Source of the DNA: Pseudomonas chlororaphis
GTDB taxonomy: Bacteria; Pseudomonadota; Gammaproteobacteria; Pseudomonadales; Pseudomonadaceae
DNA: 64,000 bases
Assembly: GCF_003731765.1 (NCBI RefSeq)
Contig: NZ_MOAL01000003.1
Location: forward strand, 620,001 to 684,000
Direction: 5' to 3'
Within the stretch, counting starts at the first letter, position 1. Every line of letters begins with the position of its first letter. Below are positions 37,326 to 46,551 of the stretch, piece after piece. The notes under the pieces are model-generated. The model was given only the letters and a program-made list of their open reading frames with translations, was not told the origin of the DNA and did not search any database. A program made the translations under genes and the position numbers.

Positions 37326-37782
37326 CCGCGCTCCAGATTTTTTTGTAAGACCACGACGTTCAGATGACTCGCGGATTAATGGCAGCAGTGAAACAGGCGG
37401 TGACTTCAAGTCCCTGAGGGGGGATCGTGCGGGCCGGCGAGTGATGTTTGCCGGGGCCGAGGCCTTTATGGATGTCGTGGACAAGCTCCCTGTCTCCCTG
37501 ATGACTTCGGCTGGCGCAGGGGAAAATTGAGCAGCGAGGAAAAAAATCCTGGCGCTTCAGGCCGCCGAGAGTGGGCGGATATCGGCAATATCCTTGTGCG
37601 GCATGGGCTACGGACGGTGATCACTCAGCTATGATCTGGGGCGGCTGCTGCTGTGAGGCGTCTGGCACATTGAGTGCATAGCCAGTATTCACCGGTCGGT
37701 AACCCCTCCCCGCCGCGAGAGGATTGCCGTATAACGAGTGACATTCGCGTGTTTGGTAATAAAGGACCCACAATAAAAGCTG
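37326..37782. promoter_or_regulatory. Intergenic region between the chemoreceptor and the RIO kinase
   Basis: This 457-bp gene-free region lies between divergent genes. It has moderate GC near the chemoreceptor start and an AT-richer 37735-37782. Possible ORFs across it only extend the flanking genes or run antisense. I see no conserved element. Confidence 0.4.
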
Positions 37783-38679
37783 ATGAAGACTCCAAAACGC
37801 ATTGAACCCCTGATCGAGGACGGTCTGGTCGACGAGGTGCTGCGCCCACTGATGAGTGGCAAAGAAGCAGCTGTTTATGTGGTGCGCTGCGGTAACGAGT
37901 TACGTTGCGCCAAGGTCTACAAGGAGGCGAATAAACGCAGTTTTCGTCAGGCGGCCGAGTATCAGGAAGGCCGTAAGGTCCGCAACAGCCGGCAGGCTCG
38001 CGCGATGGCCAAGGGCTCCAAGTTTGGCCGCAAGGAAACCGAAGATGCCTGGCAGAACGCCGAAGTGGCGGCGCTGTTTCGCCTGGCCAGTGCTGGCGTA
38101 CGAGTGCCCAAGCCGTTCGACTTCCTTGAAGGCGTGCTGCTGATGGAACTGGTGGCCGATGAATACGGTGACGCCGCGCCACGCCTGAATGACGTGGTGC
38201 TGGAAGCGGACCAGGCGCGGGAATATCACGCCTTTCTGATTTCCCAGATTGTGCTGATGTTGTGTACCGGTCTGGTGCACGGTGACCTTTCCGAGTTCAA
38301 CGTGCTGCTGACGCCGGACGGCCCGGTGATCATCGACCTGCCTCAGGCGGTGGATGCGGCGGGCAACAACCACGCGTTCAGCATGCTGGAGCGGGACGTG
38401 GGCAACATGGCGTCCTACTTCGGGCGTTTTGCCCCGGAGCTCAAGCGCACCAAGTACGCCAAGGAAATGTGGGCGCTGTACGAAGCCGGTACCTTGCACC
38501 CGGGCAGTGTCCTCACTGGCGAGTTTGACGAGCCTGAGGAACTGGCGGATGTGGGCGGCGTGATCCGCGAGATCGAGGCCGCGCGCCTCGATGAAGAACG
38601 CCGCCAGGCGATTCGTGCGGCGGACGATGCACCACCGGGCAAACCGGCGGAAGAACCCCCGCCACCGTGGATGCAATGA
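37783..38679 (+). CDS. RIO1-family serine protein kinase
   Basis: This 298-residue protein is a RIO-type kinase. Lys44 (RCAKVYKE) binds ATP, the catalytic loop is HGDLSEFN (Asp168), and the metal-binding Asp185 is in IIDLPQAVD. The usual eukaryotic substrate loops are absent, as in all RIO kinases. The bacterial role is unclear, with possible links to ribosomes. No strong Shine-Dalgarno sits right before the ATG. A strong terminator follows. By recalled gene order it matches PA4780, near cueR. Confidence 0.87.
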   Translation: MKTPKRIEPLIEDGLVDEVLRPLMSGKEAAVYVVRCGNELRCAKVYKEANKRSFRQAAEYQEGRKVRNSRQARAMAKGSKFGRKETEDAWQNAEVAALFRLASAGVRVPKPFDFLEGVLLMELVADEYGDAAPRLNDVVLEADQAREYHAFLISQIVLMLCTGLVHGDLSEFNVLLTPDGPVIIDLPQAVDAAGNNHAFSMLERDVGNMASYFGRFAPELKRTKYAKEMWALYEAGTLHPGSVLTGEFDEPEELADVGGVIREIEAARLDEERRQAIRAADDAPPGKPAEEPPPPWMQ

Positions 38680-38688
38680 CCCACTGAC

Positions 38689-38716
38689 AAAAAATCCGGC
38701 CCAGGCCGGATTTTTT
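38689..38716 (+). terminator. Intrinsic terminator of the RIO kinase gene
   Basis: AAAAAATCCGGCC pairs with GGCCGGATTTTTT around a short CA loop. A degenerate REP-like sequence (38726-38746) follows. Confidence 0.9.
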
Positions 38717-38725
38717 GTGCCCCTT

Positions 38726-38746
38726 TGTAGGGGCCGGCTCGCCGGA
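38726..38746 (+). repeat. Degenerate REP-type palindrome
   Basis: TGTAGGGGCCGGCTCGCCGG resembles the P. fluorescens REP consensus TGTAGGAGCCGGCTTGCCGG seen elsewhere in this window, with two changes. It is single and follows the RIO kinase terminator. Confidence 0.6.
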
Positions 38747-38797
38747 GATCAGGTCATTCAAACCTCCGCCGCCCCTTCAGCGATTCACCGAAACCCC

Positions 38798-39211
38798 TCA
38801 GGCCGTTTTCTGCTCACAGCAACCGCCAGAGGCCAATTCTATGAGAATCGGGCAGTCCGGACGGTGATCGCCGTGGCAGTGTTCAACCAGGTCTTGCAGG
38901 GTGTCGCGCAGTTGCGCCAGCTCGCGGATCTTCTGGTTCAGTTCGTCGATGTGCTGGCGCGCCAGGGCTTTCACGTCGGCGCTGGCGCGTTGGCGGTCCT
39001 GCCACAGGGTCAGCAGTTTGCCGACTTCTTCCAGGGAAAACCCCAGGTCCCGGGAGCGCTTGATAAAGGCCAGGGTGTGCAACTCATCGGCGCCGTACAG
39101 GCGGTAGCCGCTGTCACTGCGATGGGCTGGCTTGAGCAAGCCGGTGGACTCGTAGTAACGGATCATCTTGGCGCTCAGGCCGCTCTGTCGGGCTGCTTGG
39201 CCGATGTTCAT
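38798..39211 (-). CDS. cueR: Copper-responsive MerR-family regulator CueR
   Basis: This 137-residue protein has an N-terminal MerR helix-turn-helix (NIGQAARQSGLSAKMIRYYE) and a dimerisation coiled coil. The Cu(I)-binding loop is CHGDHRPDC near residue 115, followed by CC near the C-terminus. It starts at ATG 39211, overlapping the copA TGA, so it is the second gene of a copA-cueR operon. Two matching operators are present upstream of copA and copZ. Confidence 0.92.
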   Translation of the reverse strand: MNIGQAARQSGLSAKMIRYYESTGLLKPAHRSDSGYRLYGADELHTLAFIKRSRDLGFSLEEVGKLLTLWQDRQRASADVKALARQHIDELNQKIRELAQLRDTLQDLVEHCHGDHRPDCPILIELASGGCCEQKTA

Positions 39212-41604
39212 CACAGCTTCTCCAGGTCTTTGGGTTTCCAGGTTTTCAACAGTAACGCATTGCTTACTACGCTGACGCTGGACAGGGCCATGGCGGCGCC
39301 GGCCAGCACCGGGTTGAGCAGGCCGAAAGCTGCCAGGGGAATGCCGATCAGGTTGTAGACAAAGGCCCAGAACAGGTTCTGGCGAATCTTCGCGTAGGTC
39401 TTGCGGCTGATCTCCAGGGCCGCCGGTACCAGCCGTGGATCACCGCGCATCAAGGTGATGCCGGCGGCGTGCATGGCGACGTCGGTGCCACCGCCCATGG
39501 CGATGCCAATGTCGGCGGCTGCCAGGGCCGGGGCATCGTTGATGCCGTCGCCGACCATGGCCACCACGCCGGTTTTTTTCAGTTCGGCCACAGTGGCCGC
39601 CTTGTCGGCAGGCAGCACTTCGGCGTGCACATCACGGATGCCCAATGCCTCGGCCACCACCTTGGCGCTGCCGCGGTTATCGCCAGTCAGCAGGTGGCTG
39701 CTGATATGCCGCGCGCTGAGTTGCTGCACGGCCTGCAAGGCGCCGGGCTTGAGGGTGTCGCCAAAGGCGAACAGGCCCAGCACCCGTGGCTGCGGACGTT
39801 GCTCGATCAGCCAGGAGAGGGTGCGGCCTTCGGTTTCCCAAGCCTGGGCGCAGTCCGCCAGTGGGCCGGCGCTCAAGCCGCTTTCTTCCAGCAGGCGCCG
39901 ATTGCCCAGGGCCAGTTCCCGATTGTCCAGGGTGCCGGCGATGCCGCGCCCGGTCAGGGACTGGCTGGCGCTGACATCCGCCACCGGCAATTGGCGCTCG
40001 GCGCACTCGTCCAGCACCGCTTTGGCCAAGGGGTGCTCGCTGCCCCGTTGCAGGGCACCGGCTTGTTGCAGCAGGGCGTCTTCATTGCCGTCCAATGCCT
40101 GTAGATGGGCGATGCGCGGAGTGCCCGAGGTCAGGGTGCCGGTCTTGTCGAAGACCACGGCACTGACTTCATGGGCGCGCTCTAGGGCTTCGGCGTCCTT
40201 GATCAGGATGCCGTGGCGGGCCGCGACGCCGGTGCCGGCCATGATCGCCGTCGGCGTGGCCAGACCCAGGGCGCAGGGGCAGGCAATCACCAGCACGGCG
40301 ACCGCGTTGATCACCGCCACCTCCAGCGGCGCACCCGACAGCCACCAGCCGATCAGCGTGGCCAGGGCCAGCAGCAGCACCACCGGCACGAACACCTGGC
40401 TGACCCGGTCCACCAGTTTCTGGATCGGTGCCTTGCCTGCCTGGGCGTCTTCCACCAGGCGGATAATCCGCGCCAGCACGGTTTCCGCGCCCAGGGCCAG
40501 GGTGCGCACCAGCAACCGGCCTTCGCCGTTGATGGCGCCGCCGGTGACGTGATCCCCCGGCTGTTTCGGCACGGGCAGGCTTTCGCCGCTGATCAGGGCT
40601 TCATCGGCATGGCTTTGGCCTTCGACGACTTCGCCGTCCACCGGGAAGCGTTCACCGGGTTTGACCATGACCAGGTCGTCGAGGCGCAGGGCGCTGATGG
40701 CGACCTCTTGCTCGCGACCGTCGATCACTTGAATCGCCCGTTCCGGCCGCAAAGCCTCCAGGGCGCGGATGGCGCTGGCGGTCTGGCGCTTGGCCCGACT
40801 CTCAAGGTATTTGCCCAACAGCACTAGGGCGATGACCACCGCCGACGCTTCGAAATACAGGTGGGGCATGCTGCCCGGCGCGGCGCTGAGCCATTCGTAC
40901 AGGCTCAAGCCATAACCGGCACTGGTGCCCAGGGCCACCAGTAGGTCCATGTTGCCAGCGCCGGCGCGTACCGCCTTCCACGCCGCCAGATAAAAGCGCG
41001 CGCCGAAGATGAATTGCACCGGGGTGGCTAGCGCGAACTGGGCCCAGGCTGGAAGCATCCAGTGCAGACCGAAGGGTTCCACCAGCATTGGCAGGACCAG
41101 CGGCAGGGCCAGGGCAATGGCGCAGATCAGACTCCAGCGTTCACGGCTCAGGCGCCGCGCCGGGTTGTCACCGGCGGGCTGATCGGCTTGCCACAGGGCC
41201 GCGGAGTAGCCGGCCTGGTCGACGGCGGCGATCAGCACGGCAGGATCGACCGGGCCCAGCAGCTCCAGGTGCGCCCGTTCGTTGGCCAGGTTGACGCTGA
41301 CGCTGCTGACGCCCGGGACTTTGCCCAGGGCGCGCTCCACCCGACCGGCACAGGAGGCGCAGGTCATGCCGGTGATGCTCAGTTCCAGGCGTTGTGCCGG
41401 CACCTGATAACCGGCCTGGGTCACGGCGTCGATCAGTGCGGGCAAGCTGTCGCTGGGAGCCTCGACCCGGGCCTGTTCCGTGGCCAGGTTGACGCTCACC
41501 GCACTGGCGCCCGCGACCTTGCCCAGGGCGCGTTCCACACGCCCGGCGCAACTGGCGCAGGTCATGCCGGCAATCGGCAGATCGAAGGTGGTTGATTCAG
41601 GCAT
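39211..41604 (-). CDS. copA: Copper-exporting P-type ATPase CopA
   Basis: This 797-residue P1B-type ATPase has two N-terminal heavy-metal domains (MTCASC twice), eight membrane helices and the CPC metal site ([15 protein letters not shown]). It carries the phosphorylation motif [19 protein letters not shown], and C-terminal NA/YN and MxxSS elements. It pumps Cu(I) out of the cytoplasm. ATG 41604 is preferred over GTG 41613 because AGGGAG is correctly spaced. A CueR operator lies 38 bp upstream. Confidence 0.94.
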   Translation of the reverse strand: MPESTTFDLPIAGMTCASCAGRVERALGKVAGASAVSVNLATEQARVEAPSDSLPALIDAVTQAGYQVPAQRLELSITGMTCASCAGRVERALGKVPGVSSVSVNLANERAHLELLGPVDPAVLIAAVDQAGYSAALWQADQPAGDNPARRLSRERWSLICAIALALPLVLPMLVEPFGLHWMLPAWAQFALATPVQFIFGARFYLAAWKAVRAGAGNMDLLVALGTSAGYGLSLYEWLSAAPGSMPHLYFEASAVVIALVLLGKYLESRAKRQTASAIRALEALRPERAIQVIDGREQEVAISALRLDDLVMVKPGERFPVDGEVVEGQSHADEALISGESLPVPKQPGDHVTGGAINGEGRLLVRTLALGAETVLARIIRLVEDAQAGKAPIQKLVDRVSQVFVPVVLLLALATLIGWWLSGAPLEVAVINAVAVLVIACPCALGLATPTAIMAGTGVAARHGILIKDAEALERAHEVSAVVFDKTGTLTSGTPRIAHLQALDGNEDALLQQAGALQRGSEHPLAKAVLDECAERQLPVADVSASQSLTGRGIAGTLDNRELALGNRRLLEESGLSAGPLADCAQAWETEGRTLSWLIEQRPQPRVLGLFAFGDTLKPGALQAVQQLSARHISSHLLTGDNRGSAKVVAEALGIRDVHAEVLPADKAATVAELKKTGVVAMVGDGINDAPALAAADIGIAMGGGTDVAMHAAGITLMRGDPRLVPAALEISRKTYAKIRQNLFWAFVYNLIGIPLAAFGLLNPVLAGAAMALSSVSVVSNALLLKTWKPKDLEKL

Positions 41605-41641
41605 TGCTGACACTCCCTGTAAACGTGGCCTACAGGATCAA

Positions 41642-41662
41642 CCTTGCCATGCGGGCAAGGTC
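41642..41662 (-). promoter_or_regulatory. CueR operator/promoter of copA
   Basis: ACCTTGCC-ATGCG-GGCAAGGT is a perfect 8-bp inverted repeat of the CueR type. On the minus strand a -35 TTGACC and a -10 GATCCT are 19 bp apart, the over-long spacing typical of MerR-activated promoters. Confidence 0.9.
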
Positions 41663-41715
41663 AAGTGTCATCGCCAGGGTGCTTCACATTGTCCCAGCCT
41701 GGCGCGGCGAGGGCC

Positions 41716-42099
41716 TCAGTAGCCCAGGGCGGCTTGCTTGAGGTACATGCCGGCCTGGCTCATGGCGATGCGGTACTTGACCACGTCGCCGGCCCGCAGG
41801 GTGATGTCCTGGGAGCCCGGCGCGAGCATGCCCGGGGCGCAACCGGCGGTTTGGCCCGGCAGCAGCTTGAGGCGCAGCGAGACGGTGCCCGGCGGCAGGT
41901 TGAAGGAGGTGCTTTGTTCCTGGAACAGCCGGCCTGCCAACTGATCCTGGATGTACAGGCCGATTTCACAGGTGGTGGCCACTTCCAGGCGTTCCCGGGA
42001 AATGATCAGGACACCGTAGTCCTCGCCGGCGGCGCTGGCCGAGGGCGCGATGGCACAAAGGCCGAGGAGGCTGAAGAGGCCGAAAGCTGACCAGCGCAT
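41716..42099 (-). CDS. Secreted protein of unknown function in the copper cluster
   Basis: This 127-residue protein has a Sec signal peptide (FGLFSLLGLCAIAPSASAAG) and a mature part of about 100 residues predicted as beta-rich. It has two Cys (TCEIGLY and AGCAPGM) that could form a disulfide. No metal-binding Met/His cluster was seen. GGAG precedes ATG 42099. It sits between copA and divergent copZ but reads away from the copZ promoter, so copper control is possible yet not shown. Family not recognised. Confidence 0.7.
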   Translation of the reverse strand: MRWSAFGLFSLLGLCAIAPSASAAGEDYGVLIISRERLEVATTCEIGLYIQDQLAGRLFQEQSTSFNLPPGTVSLRLKLLPGQTAGCAPGMLAPGSQDITLRAGDVVKYRIAMSQAGMYLKQAALGY

Positions 42100-42185
42100 G
42101 GCTGAATCTCCTGCTGTGATGTCATGGATGATGCAGCTTGGCCGAGGCGGCTGCCGATTTCCAGCCCGGCAGGTGACTTCGGAAC

Positions 42186-42208
42186 TTGACCTTGCCATCG
42201 TGGCAAGG
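42186..42208 (+). promoter_or_regulatory. CueR operator/promoter of copZ
   Basis: CCTTGCC-ATCGT-GGCAAGG is a perfect inverted repeat, overlapping a -35 TTGACC (42186-42191) in the plus orientation. It lies 38 bp before the copZ ATG and matches the copA operator. Confidence 0.88.
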
Positions 42209-42245
42209 CTGAAAGTGCCTGCAACCTCACTTCAGGAGATGTGCC

Positions 42246-42443
42246 ATGCAAGTATTCAGCGTTCAAGGAATGTCCTGCGGTCATTGTGTACGTGCCATTA
42301 CCCAGGCCGTGCAGCGCAAGGATCCGGCGGCCAGTGTCCAGGTCGATCTGGCGGCCAAGGAAGTGGGCGTGGACAGCCGCCTGACCGCCGACGAAGTGAT
42401 TAGCCTGATCAGCGAAGAGGGCTACGGGGTCGCGCTGGCCTGA
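42246..42443 (+). CDS. copZ: Copper chaperone CopZ
   Basis: This 65-residue single HMA domain has the metal motif GMSCGHC near the N-terminus and the usual betaalphabeta-betaalphabeta pattern (ISEEGYGVAL end). It carries Cu(I) to CopA. CAGGAG precedes the ATG, and a CueR operator sits upstream. Confidence 0.93.
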   Translation: MQVFSVQGMSCGHCVRAITQAVQRKDPAASVQVDLAAKEVGVDSRLTADEVISLISEEGYGVALA

Positions 42444-42537
42444 GTCTTTTTAATAGTTAGCGCCCTATCGGAATGTTCAAGGGCATCCAGCGCAGCTAGA
42501 CTGTCGGGCCGCCGACCGCTGTCCCACTGGATGCCCG

Positions 42538-43734
42538 ATGAACCTGCGCATAATCCTTATTCTTGGTGCCTTGAGCGCCTTTGGCCCGTTGGCTATCGAC
42601 TTCTATCTGCCAGCGTTTCCGGCGATGGCCGTGGCGTTTGGCACGGACGAAAAACACGTCCAGTTGACCCTGGCTGCCTACTTCCTCGGCCTGTCCATCG
42701 GGCAGTTGGCGTATGGCCCGGTGGCCGATCGCTTCGGTCGGCGCCTGCCGCTGCTGGCGGGCGTGAGCCTGTTCACCCTGGCCTCCCTGGCGTGTGCCTA
42801 TGCGCCCAACCTGGAGTGGCTGATCGGTGCACGGTTTGTCCAGGCCCTGGGCGGCTGCGCCGGGATGGTGATTTCCCGCGCCGTGGTCAGCGACAAGTGT
42901 GATGCCGTGGGCTCGGCCAAAGTGTTCTCCCAACTGATGCTGGTCATGGGCCTGGCACCGATCCTGGCGCCGATGCTCGGCGGCGTGCTGGTCAACCTGT
43001 ATGGCTGGCAGTCGATCTTTATCATGCTCACGGTGTTCAGCGCCTTGTCCGGCCTGGCGGTGGCGCTGGGGTTGCCGGAAAGCATGCCGGCCCATCAGCC
43101 GCGCCAGCCGTTGTCCGGCGCCTTGCAGCAATACGGCCGCCTGTTGAAGGACTCGGTGTTTATCGGCCATGCCCTGACGGGTGGCATCGCCATGGCCGGG
43201 ATGTTTGCCTACATCGCCGGTTCACCGTTTGTGTTCATCAAGCTTTATGGCGTCCCGGCCGAGCACTTCGGCTGGTTTTTCGGCATCAACGCCGGCGGTT
43301 TCATCCTGGTGGCGCAGATCAATGCGCGGCTGCTGGCCAAGCGTGGCCCGGCGTTCCTGCTGGTGCGCACGGTGTGGATTTACCTGGCGGCGGGCCTGGG
43401 CCTGCTGGCGGTCAGCGCGCTGCATACGGAGCTGTTGTGGCCGCTGCTGTTGCCGTTGTTCGTGTGCATTGCCAGCCTGGGGTGCATCATTCCTAACGCC
43501 TCGGCCTGCGCCATGAATGGCCAGGGCGCCCGCGCCGGCAGCGCCTCGGCGATGCTCGGCTGCCTGCAGTTCAGTGTGGCCGCCGCAGCGGCGTCCCTGG
43601 TCGGGGTGTTGCACGACGGCACAGCCCTGCCGATGGCCATGGTCATCAGCTTGTGCGGTGTTTTGGCGGTCACCCTGGCCATGCTCACCCGGCGCTTGCA
43701 GAACGCGCGGGCATTGAAGGCTGCTGAGGGCTGA
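42538..43734 (+). CDS. Bcr/CflA-family multidrug exporter (MFS)
   Basis: This 398-residue protein has 12 predicted membrane helices. Bcr/CflA features include IDFYLPAFPAMAVAF, GQLAYGPVADRFGRR (motif A) and RFVQALGGCAGMVISRAVV (motif C-like). It should export drugs or other small molecules by proton antiport; the substrate is unknown. No obvious Shine-Dalgarno sits directly before ATG 42538. A short convergent gene ends 2 bp downstream. Confidence 0.86.
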   Translation: MNLRIILILGALSAFGPLAIDFYLPAFPAMAVAFGTDEKHVQLTLAAYFLGLSIGQLAYGPVADRFGRRLPLLAGVSLFTLASLACAYAPNLEWLIGARFVQALGGCAGMVISRAVVSDKCDAVGSAKVFSQLMLVMGLAPILAPMLGGVLVNLYGWQSIFIMLTVFSALSGLAVALGLPESMPAHQPRQPLSGALQQYGRLLKDSVFIGHALTGGIAMAGMFAYIAGSPFVFIKLYGVPAEHFGWFFGINAGGFILVAQINARLLAKRGPAFLLVRTVWIYLAAGLGLLAVSALHTELLWPLLLPLFVCIASLGCIIPNASACAMNGQGARAGSASAMLGCLQFSVAAAAASLVGVLHDGTALPMAMVISLCGVLAVTLAMLTRRLQNARALKAAEG

Positions 43735-43735
43735 C

Positions 43736-43906
43736 TCAGCCCGCGGCGCGTTGTTCGCTCTGGGGCAATCGGTGGGGGGCTTGCAGGCGGCTTTCCAGGG
43801 TGTTGGCGAAGGCGCGGGCTTCGGCTTCGCTGCGGAAGGTGACGACATGCTGGTCCAGGCGAACCTGCCACTGGGATTTTGCCAACTCTTTTATCAGGAT
43901 CTTCAT
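43736..43906 (-). CDS. Small conserved-looking protein of unknown function
   Basis: This 56-residue protein starts at ATG 43906 with an excellent AGGAGG site 6-7 bp upstream. It has a basic, beta-alpha-beta-like layout (MKILIKELAKSQWQVRLDQH, then FRSEAEARAFANTLESRL). The SEAEARAFA segment resembles a small DUF-type domain seen in pseudomonads. Function unknown. Confidence 0.65.
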   Translation of the reverse strand: MKILIKELAKSQWQVRLDQHVVTFRSEAEARAFANTLESRLQAPHRLPQSEQRAAG

Positions 43907-44052
43907 TGCTGACCTCCTAACGGTAAAAGACTGCGTTGCAAAGGCGCTCAGTGTAGACCCGAATGGCGGCACAAATATGACCGGAATCAACCGGCCTGAC
44001 TGACGGCATAGCCCCCTGTTTTGGCGGCGGCCATGCCCGTCCTGGCGGCTGC

Positions 44053-45066
44053 TTAGAACCCTTCGAGCACGATCTTGCCCTTGGCCTTACCGCTCTCCAG
44101 CAGCGCGTGGGCGCGACGCAGGTTGGCCGCGTTGATCACGCCGAAATGCTCGCCCACCGTGGTTTTCAGGGTGCCGGCGTCGATCAGCTCGGCGACCCGG
44201 TTGAGCAAGTGGTGCTGCTCCTGCATGTCCGGGGTTTCGAACAACGAACGGGTGTACATGAACTCCCAGTGCAGCGACAGGCTCTTGCGCTTGAGTTTGG
44301 TCACGTCGAGGCTTTTCGGGTCGTCGATCAACGCCAGCTTGCCTTGGGGCGCCAGGGCTTCCACCAGTTGGTCCAGGTGCAGATCCGTCTGGGTCAGGCT
44401 GGCGACGTGGGTCACGCTGGCCTGGCCGGCGGCCTTCAGGGCTTCGCTCAGGGGCTGGCTGTGATCGACCACCAGGTCGGCGCCCAGCTCGCGCACCCAG
44501 GCCTGGGTTTCGGGTCGGGATGCGGTGCCGATGACCTTGAGCCCGGTGAGCTGGCTGGCCAGTTGGGTGAGGATCGACCCCACGCCACCGGCGGCCCCAA
44601 CGATCAGCAGGCTCTGGCCCAGGTCGGCTTTCCCTTCGGCAATCTGCAGGCGCTCGAACAGCAGCTCCCAGGCGGTGATGGCGGTCAGGGGCAAGGCCGC
44701 GGCTTCAGCAAAGCCCAGGCTCTTGGGCATATGGCCGACGATGCGCTCATCCACCACGTGCAACTCGCTGTTACCTCCGGCACGGGCTATGGAGCCGGCG
44801 TAGAACACCTTGTCGCCGGCCTTGAACAGGCTGACCTCGCTGCCCACGGCCTTGACCACGCCGGCCACGTCCCAGCCCAGCACCTTGGCCGCGCCACCTT
44901 CGGGCTGGGCGTTCTGGCGCACTTTGGTGTCCACTGGGTTGACCGAGATGGCTTTGACGTCCACCAGCAGGTCACGAGGGCCGGCGACGGGCTCGGGGAG
45001 TTCGATGTCCTGCAGGGCCTTGGGGTCGTTGATCGGCAGGGAATGGTAATAGGCGATGGCTTTCAT
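44053..45066 (-). CDS. Zinc-type alcohol dehydrogenase / quinone oxidoreductase family (MDR)
   Basis: This 337-residue medium-chain reductase has the GroES-like N-terminal half (KAISVNPVDTKVRQ) and an NADPH-binding Rossmann fold (VGAAGGVGSILTQLA). Zinc-binding cysteines are absent, as expected for quinone oxidoreductases. It lies next to a monooxygenase-like gene and divergent from a LysR regulator, a common layout for quinone/electrophile stress genes. Confidence 0.87.
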   Translation of the reverse strand: MKAIAYYHSLPINDPKALQDIELPEPVAGPRDLLVDVKAISVNPVDTKVRQNAQPEGGAAKVLGWDVAGVVKAVGSEVSLFKAGDKVFYAGSIARAGGNSELHVVDERIVGHMPKSLGFAEAAALPLTAITAWELLFERLQIAEGKADLGQSLLIVGAAGGVGSILTQLASQLTGLKVIGTASRPETQAWVRELGADLVVDHSQPLSEALKAAGQASVTHVASLTQTDLHLDQLVEALAPQGKLALIDDPKSLDVTKLKRKSLSLHWEFMYTRSLFETPDMQEQHHLLNRVAELIDAGTLKTTVGEHFGVINAANLRRAHALLESGKAKGKIVLEGF

Positions 45067-45096
45067 GATGGGTTCCTGATGAAGGGGTGAAGAGGG

Positions 45097-45390
45097 TCAG
45101 ATAATCAACTGCAGGCGCTTGAGCTCGAAGTGCTCGATCGCGTCACGGGTCTGGGCAATGAAATGCTGGAAGTGCGCGGTGTTGTTGTGAAACTCCAGGG
45201 CGGCCTCATCGTCCCAGCGCTCCAGCACGTAGAAGGTGCCGGGCTGTTCGGCGTCCTGATGCAGTTCGTAGTACTGGCAGCCAGCCTCGTCACGGCTGGG
45301 AAGTACCAGGGTGCTGAGTTCGCGCTGCAACGTGGCCTGTTGGCCGGGTTTGGCAATCAGGGTGGCGATGGCGGTGAAGGACTGGGGCAT
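45097..45390 (-). CDS. Antibiotic biosynthesis monooxygenase (ABM) domain protein
   Basis: This 97-residue ferredoxin-like-fold protein (ABM/YgiN-type) has FTAIATLIAKPGQQATLQREL, CQYYELHQDAEQPGTFYVLE and WDDEAALEFHNNT. YgiN-type proteins act on quinols. CAGGAG precedes ATG 45390. It lies 30 bp upstream of the quinone oxidoreductase on the same strand and is probably its operon partner. Confidence 0.85.
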   Translation of the reverse strand: MPQSFTAIATLIAKPGQQATLQRELSTLVLPSRDEAGCQYYELHQDAEQPGTFYVLERWDDEAALEFHNNTAHFQHFIAQTRDAIEHFELKRLQLII

Positions 45391-45463
45391 GTGGGGCTCC
45401 TGAACGGGGTGGCCGGTCGATGGGGTGATCATTGGCTATTTCTCTGCAAGATAAAACCGGCTA

Positions 45464-45479
45464 AAAGAGCAGGCTCTTT
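45464..45479. promoter_or_regulatory. Inverted repeat in the LysR / monooxygenase intergenic region
   Basis: AAAGAGC-AG-GCTCTTT is a perfect 7-bp inverted repeat, 33 bp before the LysR start and 73 bp before the divergent monooxygenase start. It is followed by an AT-rich tract. It is the likely LysR operator. Confidence 0.6.
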
Positions 45480-45511
45480 CAATATTTTTTTGATAATGGC
45501 CGGGGCCGCCC

Positions 45512-46441
45512 ATGTTGCGATTCGATGACCTGCAGTTATTTGTACGTGCGGCCGACCTGGGCAGCCTCTCGGCGGCGGCCCGGGTCATGGACCTGTCGGC
45601 GGCGGTGGCCAGTGCTGCCCTCAAGCGTATCGAGCAGCAACTGGGGGCCCGCTTGCTGGCACGTTCCACTCGCAGCTTGAGGCTGACGGCAGAGGGCGAG
45701 GGCTTTCTCGAATACGCCCGCGCGGCCCTAAGCAACCTCGATGAAGGCCGGCGTTTATTGGCCAGCGGCCAGGATCAGGTCAGTGGGATTTTGCAGTTGT
45801 CCGCGCCCTCGGACTTTGGTCGCAACCTGCTTCTGCCCTGGCTCGACGAGTTCCAGCGCGAGCACCCCAGGCTCACCGTGCGCTTGTTGCTGGGGGACCG
45901 GATCGCCGACCTGTTTCGCCAACCGGTCGACATCGCCCTGCGCTACGGCGAACCCGAGGATTCCAGCCTGGTGGCCTTGCCGGTGGCGCCGGAGAATCGC
46001 CGGGTCCTGTGTGCCGCCCCCAGCTACCTGGCCCGTTGCGGTGCACCGCGGCACCTGGAGCAACTGGCCCAGCACAATTGCCTGCTCTACATGCTCGGCA
46101 GCCGGGTCCACGATCACTGGAGCTTTCACGATGGCAAGCGTGAGGTGAGCCTGACCGTCAGCGGCGATCGCTTCAGTGACGACGCCGATGTAGTCCGCCT
46201 TTGGGCGCTGGCCGGGGCGGGCATCGCCTACAAGTCCTGGCTGGATGTGAGTGCCGATGTGTTGGCCGGACGGCTTCAGGTGGTGATGCCGGAACTGCGC
46301 TGCGAGCGGGCTCCCCTGAACCTGCTGTGTGCCCATAGGGCCCAACTGAGCAAACCGGTGAAACTGCTGCGGGACATGCTGGCGTCGCGCTGCGCCGGGA
46401 TCACCGCGCAATACCCGGGAAAAAGCCCTTTCGATCAATGA
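45512..46441 (+). CDS. LysR-family transcriptional regulator
   Basis: This 309-residue protein has an N-terminal winged HTH (LQLFVRAADLGSLSAAARVM) and a type 2 periplasmic-binding-like sensor domain. It is divergent from the monooxygenase and quinone oxidoreductase genes, which it probably regulates. This subgroup (LysR regulator next to an MDR oxidoreductase) often responds to quinones or electrophiles. Confidence 0.88.
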   Translation: MLRFDDLQLFVRAADLGSLSAAARVMDLSAAVASAALKRIEQQLGARLLARSTRSLRLTAEGEGFLEYARAALSNLDEGRRLLASGQDQVSGILQLSAPSDFGRNLLLPWLDEFQREHPRLTVRLLLGDRIADLFRQPVDIALRYGEPEDSSLVALPVAPENRRVLCAAPSYLARCGAPRHLEQLAQHNCLLYMLGSRVHDHWSFHDGKREVSLTVSGDRFSDDADVVRLWALAGAGIAYKSWLDVSADVLAGRLQVVMPELRCERAPLNLLCAHRAQLSKPVKLLRDMLASRCAGITAQYPGKSPFDQ

Positions 46442-46551
46442 TCACGGGGGTGTTGCGTCGCTGCGGGATGCAAGCAGGTCGCATCCAGAAATAGGCCCCG
46501 GGGACGATCCCGCACACTCGATTGGCAGATCATTCAATCGGGGGACGGGGC

